This document shows, in pieces, positions 22,501 to 34,590 of a stretch of DNA of 64,000 nt. Positions within the stretch are counted from its first letter, which is position 1. Every line of letters begins with the position of its first letter. Source of the stretch: Sequoia sempervirens (taxonomy: Eukaryota > Streptophyta > Pinopsida > Cupressales > Cupressaceae); contig VDFB02275628.1 of NCBI GenBank assembly GCA_007258455.2, positions 1 through 64,000 on the forward strand, given 5' to 3'. Both the position numbers and the translations under genes were made by a program. Under the pieces are notes generated by a model. It was given only the letters and a program-made list of their open reading frames with translations. It ran no database searches and had not been told where the DNA came from.

Positions 22501-22722
22501 CCTGAAACACTTCAAATTTGCCAGTTTTGTCCTGAGCCTCGCTCCTTCCATTTTGTGCATCGTTTTGCATGCCTTGTCATCCGCTCCACGCTTGCTCATC
22601 GTCGTTGCTCACATTGCGCATTCCCATGTTGTTTAACGACTAACGTTTGTTCTGACTCCACACCTTGCAGTCTCTTTTCGAGATCTTCAAAGTTGATTGA
22701 TCAAAGATTCAGTTGCCCTCAG

Positions 22723-25700
22723 ATGACTGCCAGAAAACCTCTGTCTTCTTCAAAAGCAAAAGGAAAAATGAAATACAAATATCAAGGTGTCTATCCACCA
22801 ACTGTAGTGGTCTCCAAGGTGGAAGAAATAAAAGACACGGAGGTTGGTTATCAAGACTTGGTTGATTTTGCACAGCAAACTAAGATGAAGCCTCTTCCTA
22901 ATTCGATGAGAGCAATTGTACACAGTAACCTACATTTGGTAGCTATGTTCCCTACTGCTGCACACAATACGGAATTTGACCTTCAAGTGGCATCCCACTA
23001 CATCAGGGAAAGCAGAAGCGTGATTGAATCTTCTGGGCATGAGATTTTAAGGCTCGACCCTGATTTCTTTGATATTGTGTTTAAAGTCCCTCATATGGAG
23101 AAGTACATTGACATCTCTATACAAAAAGCACAAGAAGTCTTTGACGCTGATCCCATCAAGGCTAAAAACCTAATAAATACCCAATGGTTGAAGAAGCCTA
23201 GACAATCTGTCTCCAGATGGCCAAAGGGACTCCTGCGAAGTGATTTCAAAAATGATGTCAAAGATATGATCACATTTTTAAGCAGAGTAAAAGGCTTGCC
23301 TGAATCATCTACTTTTCATGATTGGATGTATGAATACATCAGGATTATAAGAAGACAGAAAGTGCACATTGATTGGGGCAAGCAGATTAGTGATGAAATA
23401 CATGAGCAACTGATCAATGTACCTTCTACATTAAAATTCTATATGACTTCTTACTTGGTGTACGCAACAACTGTAATGAGGCAATTTCTAGGCCTATCCA
23501 CAAAAGGGAATCGAATGATGGTACCTGTGTATAAATTCTTCTATCAATTGCAGTTGAAAGAAAGATTCCATCATTTTAGGCAGGTTACTGATGCTTTCTT
23601 CGCACCTTTACTTTTCAATTTTGATCCAGTTCTCGAAAGAAGAAGGGTCTCTGATGAAGCTTTCAAGGCGGTAAGTAAAGTTGGATGCTTGTTTCTTCAA
23701 TTCCCAACATTTACTTATTTGAGGGTAGGGTGCTACATTGGTTGCCCTTACATGCTGCCACGTTATCCTTCAGATAAGTGGGTTCTCATGGAGATGTGCA
23801 GACACCTGATTTCAGTGCATAAAAAACGAAGAAGTAATCACAAGCGTGGATTCAAGTTCCCACTGACAATCGGCAGATATACTATACCAGTTGTACAGAA
23901 AGCCAAATTCTGTTTATGCTGAGATGCAAATCATGACAATCAAGACCTACAGGTATAGGTTTGATTTTGATTACCGAGATGTCAGAAGGCAGTTACAAAA
24001 GGGTCATCATCACAAGTACCGTTTTGAAGACATCTGGGCTGATTGCAGAGATGAAGAAGCCATTCGCAAAATGGATTATTGCAGGTTGACTGTGCAGCAG
24101 ATTAGAGACCTTGATATTGCTGACCTACCAGAGGATTTTACAGATCTTGGCGATGAATGCTGTCTATGATGAACAAAAGGTTTCTAAATGGCCGTTGCCT
24201 ACAATTCAATGGTCTAAGAAAGAGAGTACCAGCATGAGAGAGATTGGCGCCAATCCTATCCAATACTACAAAATGGTTACATAAGCATGGTTTTGAAATG
24301 AAAAGTTTCAAAACAAATTCAGAAGGAGAAGAATCCGAAGCAGATGCTCGCCGACAACAAGAACTCTGCATGAAAAATAAATTAGCGGTTGTTCCCACTT
24401 CTTCACGAAGAGGTACCAGGATCAAGTTTACTATTGGCAAGAAAGATATCCAAGCCGTCCCAGAAGGAGAAGCCACGTAATCTAATCCATCTCGCTCTAA
24501 AGGTAAAAAGGCTATTCTAGAGGAGATAGATTCCGATGAAGAAGGTACTTCTAGTGACCAATCCACTGAAGATGAAGACTCAGCGGAAGCAAACTCTGAT
24601 GCAGAAGAAGTTTCTGAAAGCGGGCAAGAGTTTGAAGAAGATTTTGAAGGTGAACCAGAATCGGAGAGACAAGAGGGTGATCAACAGGAATCCAGGCATG
24701 ATCAAGAAAGAACTATGTCTCCACCTGAGAATGTAGTTGAGGAAATTCCCATAACGTCATCGCCTGTGATTTCCAGTGTTCCTCATACCCCTCCAAATTC
24801 AAGTACTCCTCCACCTCCTGTTCCCTCATCACCCATTCCTACCACATGCATTCTTGCACTAGAGGTATCCACTATTCCTGCAGCATCAACCCTGCTTGAT
24901 ACTCCCTTGGTGACAAGCATTCATACGGTTGATATATTGTCAAGTCCTCCATCATCCATTCCTAGCCTGTCTTCACCAACGTATGATATCACTTCTGAAA
25001 CTGAATTCAATCGTTTCATGAATGAGTCAATGCGTGATCAACTCAATGTGCAGTCTACAGGAGCAATGATGACAAACACTTCTCCTATTGTCACGATACC
25101 CATGGTAACTTCAGTAGTGACAATGACTTCAAAGGTAATGATGATGACAGAGTTGACAGTGAATCCAGAAGTTCACACCTCCTTCCTTCCCCCTTGGCTG
25201 ATATCTCAAGTGTCGAAGTGAAAGAAGCGAATGATCTCTCCAAAGGAGCTCGACCTAGAAGAGATAGTCCCTCCAAAGGCTAAAGGGAAGAAAAAAGCAA
25301 AAGTATACTCAAGGCTAAACGTTGACAAGACTGGCCACAAGTATGCAGAGATTGGCATACCACCACAAGGAGATGTAAATATGGAGGATTACACGGTAAC
25401 AAGAGCCCAACTTGGCAAAGTTACCAATGAAAGTGCAAAAGCTGATGCGCAAGTGACATTGGGTATTTTGGCTTGAAGACTGGATAAAATGGAGCAAGCT
25501 CGCAATATGTACAAACAGAGGGCAGAGCATTATGCCACTGCTGTAAAGAGACTTGCAGGATCTTCAACTAATGCACAACTGCTGACAATAGTAAGTACTG
25601 AGGACCCAGTTGTCAAGAAAGCTAAGAAGTTCGCCTCCAAAGGCAGGGTGTTGTATGATTTCGTTGAGAGGATCATAGAACACGAATCTCAGATCATAAT

Positions 25701-26325
25701 TGCTACGGACGAGAAAACTACTTTGTTGGCCAAGCTCACCACAGAGCTTGAAAAAGACAAAAGTGTAGTTTCCCAGGAGCGCAGAGACATGGAAAAATGC
25801 CTGCTGTCATGGTCACAGATGAAGCAGGTAAAGCTCAGTAAATTGGTGGAAGCCGGGGTAATTCTCGACAAAGAAAAGTTCATTGAGGTAAGAGAATCCT
25901 TGAAACATCGAATTCAAGTAATTCAATCTCTTACGGAAGATCTCCACCAAGTGCAGGAAGATGTCGAAGGACATCTTGTTATTCTTGAAAAAGGTATCAA
26001 GGAGTTGTTAGGTCAACTTCTTGAAGAGAATCGTATTTTCCTGCCGGCCACAAAAATATCTCAGATCTTCAAAGAAGCCATCATGAAGTTGATTGACAGT
26101 CCAGACTTTTCAGAAGCCTCACTGAACATCATTTGTGATACAAGGCTCACATTGGATAACCTGAAAATGCATCTTGACAGGTGCAAGAAGGTTCACTCAT
26201 CTGCCATGAGATCGATCACGAGAATTCACACCATTGTGGATTACATTGTTGGTCCGGATGAGAAGTTCATGCAGGAGACCAGGAAGAAATACGAAGACTT
26301 TCGCGTCCAAAGCAAGGAAACATGA
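22723..26325 (+). pseudogene. Sole ORF of element B, homologous to the element 2 aORF
   Basis: The start is set at the ATG at 22723 (MTARKPLSSSK); the frame is open from 22555. It is intact to about 23900, then a +1 shift, and further stops or shifts near 24167, 24478, 25219 and 25474. The tail frame 25489-26325 is clean. The N-terminal half is a globular domain of about 350 residues containing LRLDPDFFD, VSRWPKGLLRSDF, WMYEYI, IDWGKQISDEI and KFYMT. The middle is acidic, then P/S/T-rich. The C-terminal 280 residues are a predicted coiled coil. The same order is found in the aORF of element 2. No nuclease, RT or transposase motif was seen. I do not know its function; structural, gag-like or chromatin-binding roles are all possible. 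Confidence 0.7.
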
Positions 26326-27445
26326 AGAAGGTTCCTGATCTCCAGTGTTAGACATTTTCGATGCATCCTTTTATGCATCTTGTAAATATTTCTTGACATT
26401 TTATATGCCTTTTTGTAAATTGTAATTACACCAAATTCGAAGATGTAATCCTTTGAAAACAAATTACACTTTGACTTTGGTCCAAGTTAGGTGAGATCTC
26501 CTTAAATTGCTCACCCAACTTTCCTTGATTTTCTCAAATTAGATTCCTAATTTTGCTCATCCCTCTTTCTATATAATGTGAGGGATTTCCTTTGTATTGT
26601 TCATCCTTTAGTATTTTTGCAACGAAGTGCTGCCCTTTTTGAAGCAAAATTGTGAAACTTTGTGTTTATACTTTGTGAATGAAATCTAATCAATAAAGAA
26701 GAAGATTGCAAACCAGACTTTGTGTTGGATTCGATAATCTTATGAATTGATCTCATTTGGTGGTGATTAGCTTATGGAATCTGAAGGACTCTAAGTATTT
26801 CATGTAAACTTTGTGTTACATCCTTTATTTAGATTTACATTTATGTTTTGTTTATCGTTGGTTGGATAATCTACAAGACTTTGTGCTTGTAATTGTTCAT
26901 GCTCTTTGGATACTTTGGTTGGATGATCTACAAGACTTTGCCCTTGTAATTGTTTATGTTGTTCGAGGAATTGCTACATCTAAGAAGACTTTGTGCTTCT
27001 AATGCGACAGACGACGCACTTATCACAAATCCACCATTGATAAAGCTACGAAACAACTTTGTGCCTTTGTGAGCTTTCCCTTTTATTTTTACTAGTTTAT
27101 TGTTAATCACTTATGGTACCTCTACGCTTTGCTTTGACAAGATAGAGGTATTGGCATTACTGCTTGTTGATCGTTTAAAGTTATTGTGAATTGAGAACTT
27201 CCAACAGTGAAGCATTGTAAACATCTTCTCTGAAAAAAGAGAGAAGGATGAATGTGGCACACCCCCCCACTTCGTAAGTATTGTGTACATTTTGTAATTA
27301 CTTGTTTGTTTTACTATTGCTTCTGTCAGCAGTAAGAAGGGCGCCTCCCCTTTCTGAGAGGAGAGATTTACATCTCACATAGCTATGGCTGAAGTCCTAG
27401 TTGTGTAATCTATCGAAAAGCTAATTACATAATTTTCACCCAACA

Positions 27446-27916
27446 GGTAGGAACCATTGAATGTCCTGTAGTTAAGAGTAAGGTTGCAAAACAAGATGAG
27501 TTTGCAGGTACAAAAGTACATAAGGCTGTTATGACAGTGACAAAGCAAGATAATGGAGCAGTAAATAAAGGACAGGAAAAACAGGGCAGAAAAGACAATT
27601 GCAGGCATGTGCATGAGAAGAAAGTGCAATCAATTCAAAGGACTACTGACAATAGTTTGTTTGCAGGTGCACGACATGGTAAACAATCCAATCTTGGTTA
27701 GAGAAAGGCTGAAAGACTGTTTGCAGGTCTGAGGACTGAGGAAAAGGTAGATGCATATGTAAGCACATTCCAAAATGCTAGATGTACAGGGCAGATTGCA
27801 GGTCCAGTATACATGAACTAGTGGGGTGGATTTTTGGACCAATAGAGCATCTATGAAGCATGGAGACAATGGAGTCAAGCACAACTCATGAGGCATGGGT
27901 TTTTTTTTGGGCGGGG
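27446..27916 (+). pseudogene. Element A coding region, continuation after element B
   Basis: Reading on from GGTAG, the frame stays open to a TAG near 27700 and shows a repeated phrase around LFAG at about 27480, 27655, 27720 and 27795. It ends shortly before a T/G-rich tract (27898-27920) that precedes the 3' LTR. No RT domain is present. Confidence 0.65.
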
Positions 27917-28311
27917 TGTATGGTTCAGGAGCACCTACACGTCATCCTCCATTTTGATCATTTGATGAAAAGTAGGTTGGTCAATAGGTTAGAATGAGTC
28001 TTTTGAGTATTTTCATCTTGAATAAGGTCTAACAAGACCATTAAGCATGTTTTACGTTGAGTTTTTAAGTTTTGGAGTCAAAATGTGAAATATTGCAATC
28101 TTGCACTAAATGTTGTCTTTGTAGCCTTTGAAGGAAAATACTTGAATTTGTATCTAAATGTGCAAGATTGGAGTTTCAATGATGTAATAAGGTTGTTGCA
28201 AGGTCATTTGAGTGGTTTTTGAGGTCATAGGTGTTAGGAATTGCAAAATTGCTTCAAAGGTGCAATGTTGTCATAATGCAATTTGTTGTAATCTCATCAT
28301 GAAAGTTGTAA

Positions 28312-30828
28312 TGTAATGTCCCCATTTTAGCTATATGCCCTTCGGTGACTGATAGCCTATTTCTGGAAGCTCGTAGGCTCGTCAGAGTTAAAATTAGGGG
28401 TTCTGAAGCATTTTTTTGAAGGTTTGCATGTTTGAGTTTCTGACGCATGTCTGGTGAAGTTTTCTGGGCTTTTGGAGAGCTTCAGAATGGTGTGACATGC
28501 ATCTTCATCTGGCAACCTTTTCCAGACCTTGCTATTTTTAGCCAGTACATTGGAGTTTCGAGATTTGGCTTGCAGTTTCTTTTTGGGTTTTCAGAGAGCT
28601 TCACAATGGTATAACATGCAAAGTGAGTTGAACAACTTTCCAGAATTTACTATTTTTAGTAAATTCTATTATTAGCAGTACCCCAGTTGGCAACAACATA
28701 GTAAGCTTTCCACTTTGAGAAAAGCAGTTGAGTATTCTGGAATTTGGCTTTTTGAGGTGCATTTTTGAATAAATGATTTATTTAAATCATTTAATTATTC
28801 TAATGTGTTATTGACCCCTTAGCCTAGCATAATGACTTAAGCTGTTTTAAAATGGGGAATTTTGAGGGTGGATGCTTCATCAGGTTATTCATTTAGTATT
28901 TCTAAGGTTTGTTTACTCTTGAGTTAGGACGCCCTCATAAAAGGAATTAAACATTTAAATGTTTAATATATTTTCCAAGGTGATATGGAAGCCTATTTGC
29001 AGAGGAGAAAAGGTGAATTTAAAATTTAAATATTTTCAAATCAAGAAAGGGTGTCCCACTTGGAGAAGCTGAAGAGTCACCTCTGAACTTATAAAAAAGG
29101 CCTTTGCTCTCTCATTTGGCATCTTTGAAAAATTTATATTGAAATGCTGCTGGATTGAATTCAGAACCCGACTAAGGGGAAGCTTAGCAATTCTACTCCA
29201 TTCTTCGAGCTTGCAACTATGGCTCCCTAGATGGTGGATTGAGAGTGTGCTTCATTCAGAAGTGCATATTGAGCATCAACGTTGAAGATTTTGGTAATAA
29301 TTTCCAGTTTTGTATTTGCTGGTTTGGTTATGGCTATAGGGGATTTTCATTTACAGCTCTTCGTATGAATTTAAAATCTTCTTGGGTATTTGATCAATGC
29401 AATTCCTAGCACTAGGCGCCTCATCTCTCAAGTTTCCAGATTTTTTAGTGCTGTTTTGAAATTGTTAGAGCAGGTTGACCTCCTTTAGAAGCCGCCCATT
29501 TGCTGCTATCTTGCATTGGGAATTGTGCCATGAAGTTGTATGTTTTCTTGGAGGGATTTGTCACTTGCCTTTGGACGCCTAACCTCTATTGCTATTTGGC
29601 TCTTTGTTTGATAAAGTTTGCAGCTGTTTCGATGAAGATATGGCATTGGTTGATCTTCTCCATTGCTGGTTTATGTTACATCTTGCTGGTTATGAGCTTT
29701 ATAGTTGCTGGTAATGCTATTTCAGTTTGCTGTTTATCATATCAGCTTATCAATAGTACAGATTTTGACTTGTAATTTTGAAGTTGGGAGGTTTAGAAGT
29801 TGGGGAAACCATCTTTCTTCATTTGCATTGATTAATCAATTGTAACACTTGGTAAATTGCAGATAATTTGCATTGTAAGGCTGAGAATTAGTAGTACTAA
29901 TCTAGTCAATAATATTGCTGCATTTACTTTTGTGATTTTAATGCAAACACTATAACCCTTGGATGGTTTACCACCAGGGAGGAAATTACATTGTATCTTT
30001 CATATTATACCCACTGTATAAGTGGAGAATACCCACTGTTGAGTGGATGCCCTCTGTAGCGGATGAATTAGTTAGTTTTGAAAACTTCCATGGCTGGTTA
30101 TCCGCCTAAGTTTATTTTAGTTTTGTAATTGGTTCTCCGCCATATGCTATCATCTCGCCTTCGAAGGATCTTGGTGAACATTCTTGGCATTGAGTTTTAT
30201 CTTTTCACTTATAGTTGTAATCAGTTACAATTATTGAGTTATTTAGATCCTAGGGATCCTTTGACCATATGCCCGCCCCTCCTCCTTCAATGGTCTTAGG
30301 GCGCATTCTTGGTTAGAGTTACTATTCCGCATCGTTTTGGTTTTAGAGCTAACCTTAATGAGTGCATGTTGCATTGTAATTGATATTAAAAATCAAGAAA
30401 AAATTGAGAGGGTATACCACTACACCAAAAGACCAGCTTAGTAGTGAGGGCGGCTACCCAGGGAGTTAAGGGTGATGACTAGAGAGGAATCTTTCACCAT
30501 CAAAGCCACCACCAAAGAATCTAGGGTCTTACACAAGCCTGTCGGACACGTGGCCGCCGAGACGCACTCAATCACGCACGGGGACATTACAACCCACCAT
30601 GCTCTACGGATCTCGACCTTGAGACCTCGGCTCTGATACTACTAAGGCCCAACCACTACACCAAAAGACCCAGCCTAGTAGTGAGGGCGGCTACCCAGGG
30701 TGTTAAGGGTGATGACTAGGGAGGAATCTTTCACCACCAAAGCCACCACTGGAGAATCTAGGGTCTTACGCAAGCTTGCCAAACACGTGGCCGCCAAGAC
30801 GCACCCAATCGCGCACAAGGACATCACA
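28312..30828 (+). mobile_element. Element C: composite insertion of a solo-type LTR and a TRIM-like unit
   Basis: Inserted in the element A LTR between two copies of TGTAA (28307-28311 and 30829-30833). The first 2.1 kb (28312 to about 30405) is homologous to the element 1 LTR. The last 420 bp is a small inverted unit (see 30409-30828). The left end is TGTAATGTCC and the right end reverse complements to TGTGATGTCC, so both termini of the composite carry the same motif facing inward. Whether this was one chimeric integration or two events cannot be decided from one copy. Confidence 0.8.
30409..30828 (-). mobile_element. TRIM-like miniature LTR retrotransposon, minus strand
   Basis: Two direct copies of a repeat of about 180-185 bp (30415-30592 and about 30650-30828) flank only about 60 bp. 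On the minus strand the order is LTR (TGTGATGTCC start), then TAGTAGTATCAGAGCC, a near match to the initiator tRNA-Met primer-binding site, then a short core, then a second LTR (TGTAATGTCC start). It has no coding sequence. It does not show the embedded 5S-like sequence of Cassandra elements as far as I can see by eye. Confidence 0.75.
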
Positions 30829-31919
30829 TGTAAACACCTTAACCAATGTCTCCCTCATTCAAAAAACAGTTGAGGGCCGTTGGAAATGATGTGGTCAAGT
30901 TTATAAAGCCTCCTTTTGGTCGAGGCATGATGGTGGTTGGAGTTTTTGAAGCATTTGAATACAATTAAACTCTGTTTTTCCTGATTTTACAGCGTTTTTC
31001 ACTGTTCCCGCGCTTGGTATGGCCTGACACTTTGTGTACAACCTCCAAATCTTCATGGTTTGATAGAGGGTAGAGATATCTTTCTTTTGGGGGTGGTTTG
31101 GGTTAATTTCATCAAGAAATAAGAAAGATACATCTATTTTTCTGAGAGAGGGTCTGAAAACCTACCAAACAAGGGTTTGGACACAAATATGTTTGTAATT
31201 CCCCATTCCACCATTGGAAAATTCTGATTTTTGGTGGAATGGTAGGTTTAGGACTTCTCTTCATGATGCAATTTATTTCAAAGTGAAAAATGGAGATTTG
31301 TGAAAGTTATGTGATGCACTAGCCTAGTTTTTGCCTTGTAACAATTCAAAATGTGATCATGTGAATGCATTACTTGTTGATTTATGAGTATTTGAGTAAA
31401 TAGAATGGATGAAACATGTGAAAGGGGTCTTGGGGAACCTGTTGCAGTCTATTGAAGGCATTAGGGGTGTTGGGGCGTGCCTTGGTAGGTTGTTGTCTTC
31501 CTTATACAGGTCTAATTAAGCCTTTTTGGTGGCTTGAAAATTAGTCTCTTGAGACATTTGTTTTGAGTGTTTGGTTTTATGCTTTTGGGAACTTGTAGGG
31601 GTTGATGCTAGATGCTTGAAATCAAGATTATTTATCTGGTTATTGCCTTTAATCAGATTTTATCATGACTGTCCTATTGGCTAATGCTAGAAGGAATGCA
31701 TAGGCTTGTGTGGAAGTGATGGAAAGATGAAAGGTTCTGAGTGCAAAGTCAATTTGTTTGATCATGTTGTGTCATGTGAAGAGTGTTCAATGCATCCTCA
31801 AGTCCTGTAGATATGTTTGGATGTAAAGGTCAAGCTGGGTGATTAAGTTACCTTGTTGAAGGGTATAGTTGAATAAGTGTGTCAAGGAGTTGCTTCCCTT
31901 GCCACTTTGCATCACTTAC

Positions 31920-32060
31920 TAAAGGTGATAGCAAGGCAACATTGACTTGGCCAATTGCAAAACCAAAAGCTGAAATGTGGGCTCCATTTTGTGCCCATTT
32001 TTGCCTTGATAGATTTTCAGAGACCACTGGATGTAGATGGTGATGCATTTAATATGCACT
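31920..32060 (-). pseudogene. Ty1/copia relic, upstream part
   Basis: On the minus strand this reads AFGFAIGQVNVALLSPLV and, once element A is removed, leads directly into the HWNATKRVL block at 18190. It is therefore the N-terminal neighbour of the 17440-18198 relic. Confidence 0.65.
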
Positions 32061-33759
32061 TTTAGTGGTTCTTACTTAATTTGAGCATGTAGTTGCTTAC
32101 CATAGTGAAACATTCATTGCCATTGCAGAAAAGTATCCCACATATGACAGAGAGCATTATACTATTGTCTCCAAATGCAATCCTTGTAAACTCGACATAT
32201 TCATAAAAGAAACCACCATTTAACAGACAACATACCTGTTGATGCGTGTTTTGTGACACACCGAACATTAGAATAAGGAGTCCAAAGATGCTCTATCATC
32301 TCTTGAAAAGCCATCGTGTATGCTAAGATTGCGAGATCATATGGTGATTCCAAGGTTCCTTATGTCAGGTCTTGACATGTGGATAAGCTCAATGGTCGTT
32401 GTGATATGCTGGTAATACAAAGGGACTTATGCTAGGCTTGTTCAATTCACAATGAAGGTCTAGACAATGAAGCTCTATTGTTTGGGTCTTGGATCAAACA
32501 AATTGAAAAAGGAGATAAGGGTTTAGAAGTTCTAATCTACTTCCTAAGAATTCAAGAGATTGTATTGACTTGGTGAAACCAATAACCACGCTTTGTTTCG
32601 CCACACTCAACGACAACTACACAAATTGAACTATATTTATCCAGACAGAAGTTAAGCATCCACAAAGTAAGCTTAGGCTAACTTTACACATTGAACGAAA
32701 ATCATCCATTCAAGGAAAGTATGAGCAAAAGTTTCACCATAAATCAATACTTATCAAATCTTGCATTCATCTAACATACATGAAATAAAATCTTAACTAT
32801 GATGAGGGATAAGAACCATGCTAACTCCAAAATAAGAGAAGTAATCACCATCAATTTGAACAATGCATTACTTATTACTCTGGTAGTCATATGCAACAAT
32901 TTATTTATCTTAACATGTTTTGCAACATGCTCCCATGCTTTACAAATGAGGAGTGAGCTCATTTATAGCCTCCTCAATTACAATTCAATGGCCAAGATTG
33001 ATTTAGAATCAACAACCGAGATTACAAAATAAAACCCTAATTAGGGCTTGTCATAGCTAAATCCTTCTCAACCAATGAGAAAATTACATTCGAAGACACT
33101 TGTCCTTTTTGCTAAATATAAACCAACAATAAAATAGAAAGTTGTTGCATGTTGATTTTGAAGAATTTGATTGGTTGGAAGATGACGAGGCACCACCTCA
33201 GCGTGTTGGATGTCTTCCTTGGTCACTTTGTTTTTCTTCCACGTGCTTGCCTTATAATATCCTTCCTTGCCGATGACTCTGTCCTTTGCACTTGTTTCTT
33301 CCTAGCTTTGATCTTGGATCTCCTTTGAGATTTTGATTTCCTCTTCTCACTTGCACTTGAGGTCTTGAAGTCTCCCCTTGGTGTAGATGTCTGGACTTGA
33401 AGCTATTTTCTTTTCTGATTGCTTTAATAGGTCTAGGATTGTAGATGAAATCCCCCCAAGATATTCGGATATTCTTTCAAGTGTCTTGAATTTGGAGAAG
33501 AATGTCTCTATGCTTTCGCCACAATGGAGGAAATTGGAATTTTCTCTATGAAGTATTTCCCATACTTAGCCAAATTTTGGCTATTCAATTTCATTTTGTA
33601 ATTAATACTTTCACCTGGACTATTCAACACTTAGCCAAGATTTTGGCCATCTCTATGCTCGAATGAACTTTGCCCTTGGATTTGCTTCCAATTCTGAATT
33701 TGGCTTGTGCTAAGTAGGGCAGACTCCATCCTTGGACAAGGATTTTATTCACTTCCTCT
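32061..33759. other. Unassigned transposon-derived sequence
   Basis: At 32238 a string TGTTGATGCGTGTTTTGTGACAC looks like an LTR start, and 32930-33110 resembles promoter and leader sequence of LTR elements (CCCTAATTAGGG). The opposite boundary could not be found. No domain is legible in six frames. Part of 33100-33759 may be internal sequence of element H. Confidence 0.35.
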
Positions 33760-34500
33760 TTACTTTTCCTCTTTACTCCTCTTGTTTTCCTTCCAACACT
33801 TAGTCAATTTTCTGAATTTTACTCCTTGGGCGGACTTTAGTTTGGTCTTGTAGGAGTTTTTCTTATTCCTTTTATTAGACGATGTATTGAGTACATGAAT
33901 GTCTTCATCTACGTTTTTCTGTTTGTTTTCTTTTGAGGAGAGCCTTGTTTCTTCTTGAAGGCATTGAGTTCTTAGCCTGTCAAACTTAGGGAGTTTGGAT
34001 CTCGCACTTATTCCTTGAACAAATGACTCCCATGAGTTTGGTAGGCCTCCTAGTGCAATTAGAGTTAATTCTTTGCTATCAATCTGATATCCAATTGTGG
34101 ATAATTGATCTCTCAGTTCAATAATCCTCATGAAGTATGCATTAATGGACTCTCCTTTGTTTATTTGAGCATTGTTGATTTGCCTTTTTAAGGCAAGAGT
34201 CCTGCAGGTGTTGTTGATCTCAAAAGTTTTTTCAAGCGATTTGAACATAAGGTATGCAGTTTCATGTTTTGCTAGGATAGGCACAATATGATCCCTAACT
34301 GCATCTACAAGGATTTTCATGGCCTTTTCATTGTTTTCCACCCATTGAGTTTTCTCAGGTTTAGACTTAGGTTCCTCCAAATTTTCTCTCACAAGTGAGT
34401 CTAACTTATGTTCCTTAAGGATCATCATGATTCTAAATTTCCATGATGTGAAATTGTCTGCTCCTACAAGGCGATCTTCAAATCTGATCACACTTGACAT
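33760..34500 (-). CDS. gag: Copia gag of element H
   Basis: 246 codons starting with MSSVIRFEDRLVGADNF, followed by WKFRIMMILKEH, the usual opening of copia gag (UBN2-type). Later landmarks are LEKTFEINN, LKRQINN, GESINAYFMRI, LRDQLSTIGY and IALGGLPNSWESFV, all in the family order. A K/N-rich tail follows. The CCHC knuckle expected after this tail is not intact: LTKCWKENKRSKEEK ends in a stop. The start is well supported, 90 bp downstream of the primer-binding site. It would form the capsid-like particle shell; truncation before the knuckle predicts poor RNA packaging. Confidence 0.85.
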   Translation of the reverse strand: MSSVIRFEDRLVGADNFTSWKFRIMMILKEHKLDSLVRENLEEPKSKPEKTQWVENNEKAMKILVDAVRDHIVPILAKHETAYLMFKSLEKTFEINNTCRTLALKRQINNAQINKGESINAYFMRIIELRDQLSTIGYQIDSKELTLIALGGLPNSWESFVQGISARSKLPKFDRLRTQCLQEETRLSSKENKQKNVDEDIHVLNTSSNKRNKKNSYKTKLKSAQGVKFRKLTKCWKENKRSKEEK

Positions 34501-34590
34501 TATGAAGAATGTGAGTAAATTCGATTTTTAGAAAAATACGAATTTTCTAGAGCAAACTGATATTAGATTTGTTTGGGATTCGCACAACGT

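Larger units (their letters stand above)
21059..27445 (+). mobile_element. Element B: LTR-less insertion with TG...CA ends and 5-bp TSD
   Basis: The insertion starts TGTTATCACGG and ends TTTTCACCCAACA, flanked by GGTAG at 21054-21058 and 27446-27450. Removing it plus one GGTAG rejoins the protease-side reading frame of element A, which then stays open for about 80 more codons, so the boundaries are exact. TG...CA ends and a 5-bp duplication are the hallmarks of retroviral-type integration. However, I see no direct terminal repeat and no tRNA primer-binding site. It carries one large broken ORF (22723-26325) with about 1.6 kb before it and 1.1 kb after it. Confidence 0.85.
18199..31914 (+). 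mobile_element. Element A: gag-protease LTR element hosting two later insertions
   Basis: LTRs of 1474 bp (18199-19672) and 1472 bp (27921-31914 after removing 2522 bp of insertion C plus its duplication). Both start TGGT(G/T)CAGGAGC and end CATCA. The flanking duplication CTTAC is at 18194-18198 and 31915-31919. The internal region, after removing element B, is only about 1.86 kb. It encodes a gag C-terminus with a zinc knuckle and an aspartic protease but no RT or integrase. This fits the class of gag-only terminal-repeat elements that depend on a partner. It inserted into a copia relic and was later hit by B and C. Confidence 0.9.
27921..31914 (+). repeat. 3' LTR of element A, interrupted by element C
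   Basis: Left part 27921-28311, right part 30829-31914. Together they match the 5' LTR. The right end CATCA is followed by TSD CTTAC. Confidence 0.9.

Noticed and set aside
30409..30828. Cassandra element with 5S rRNA
   Set aside because: No stretch resembling the 5S internal promoter boxes was seen in either LTR copy.
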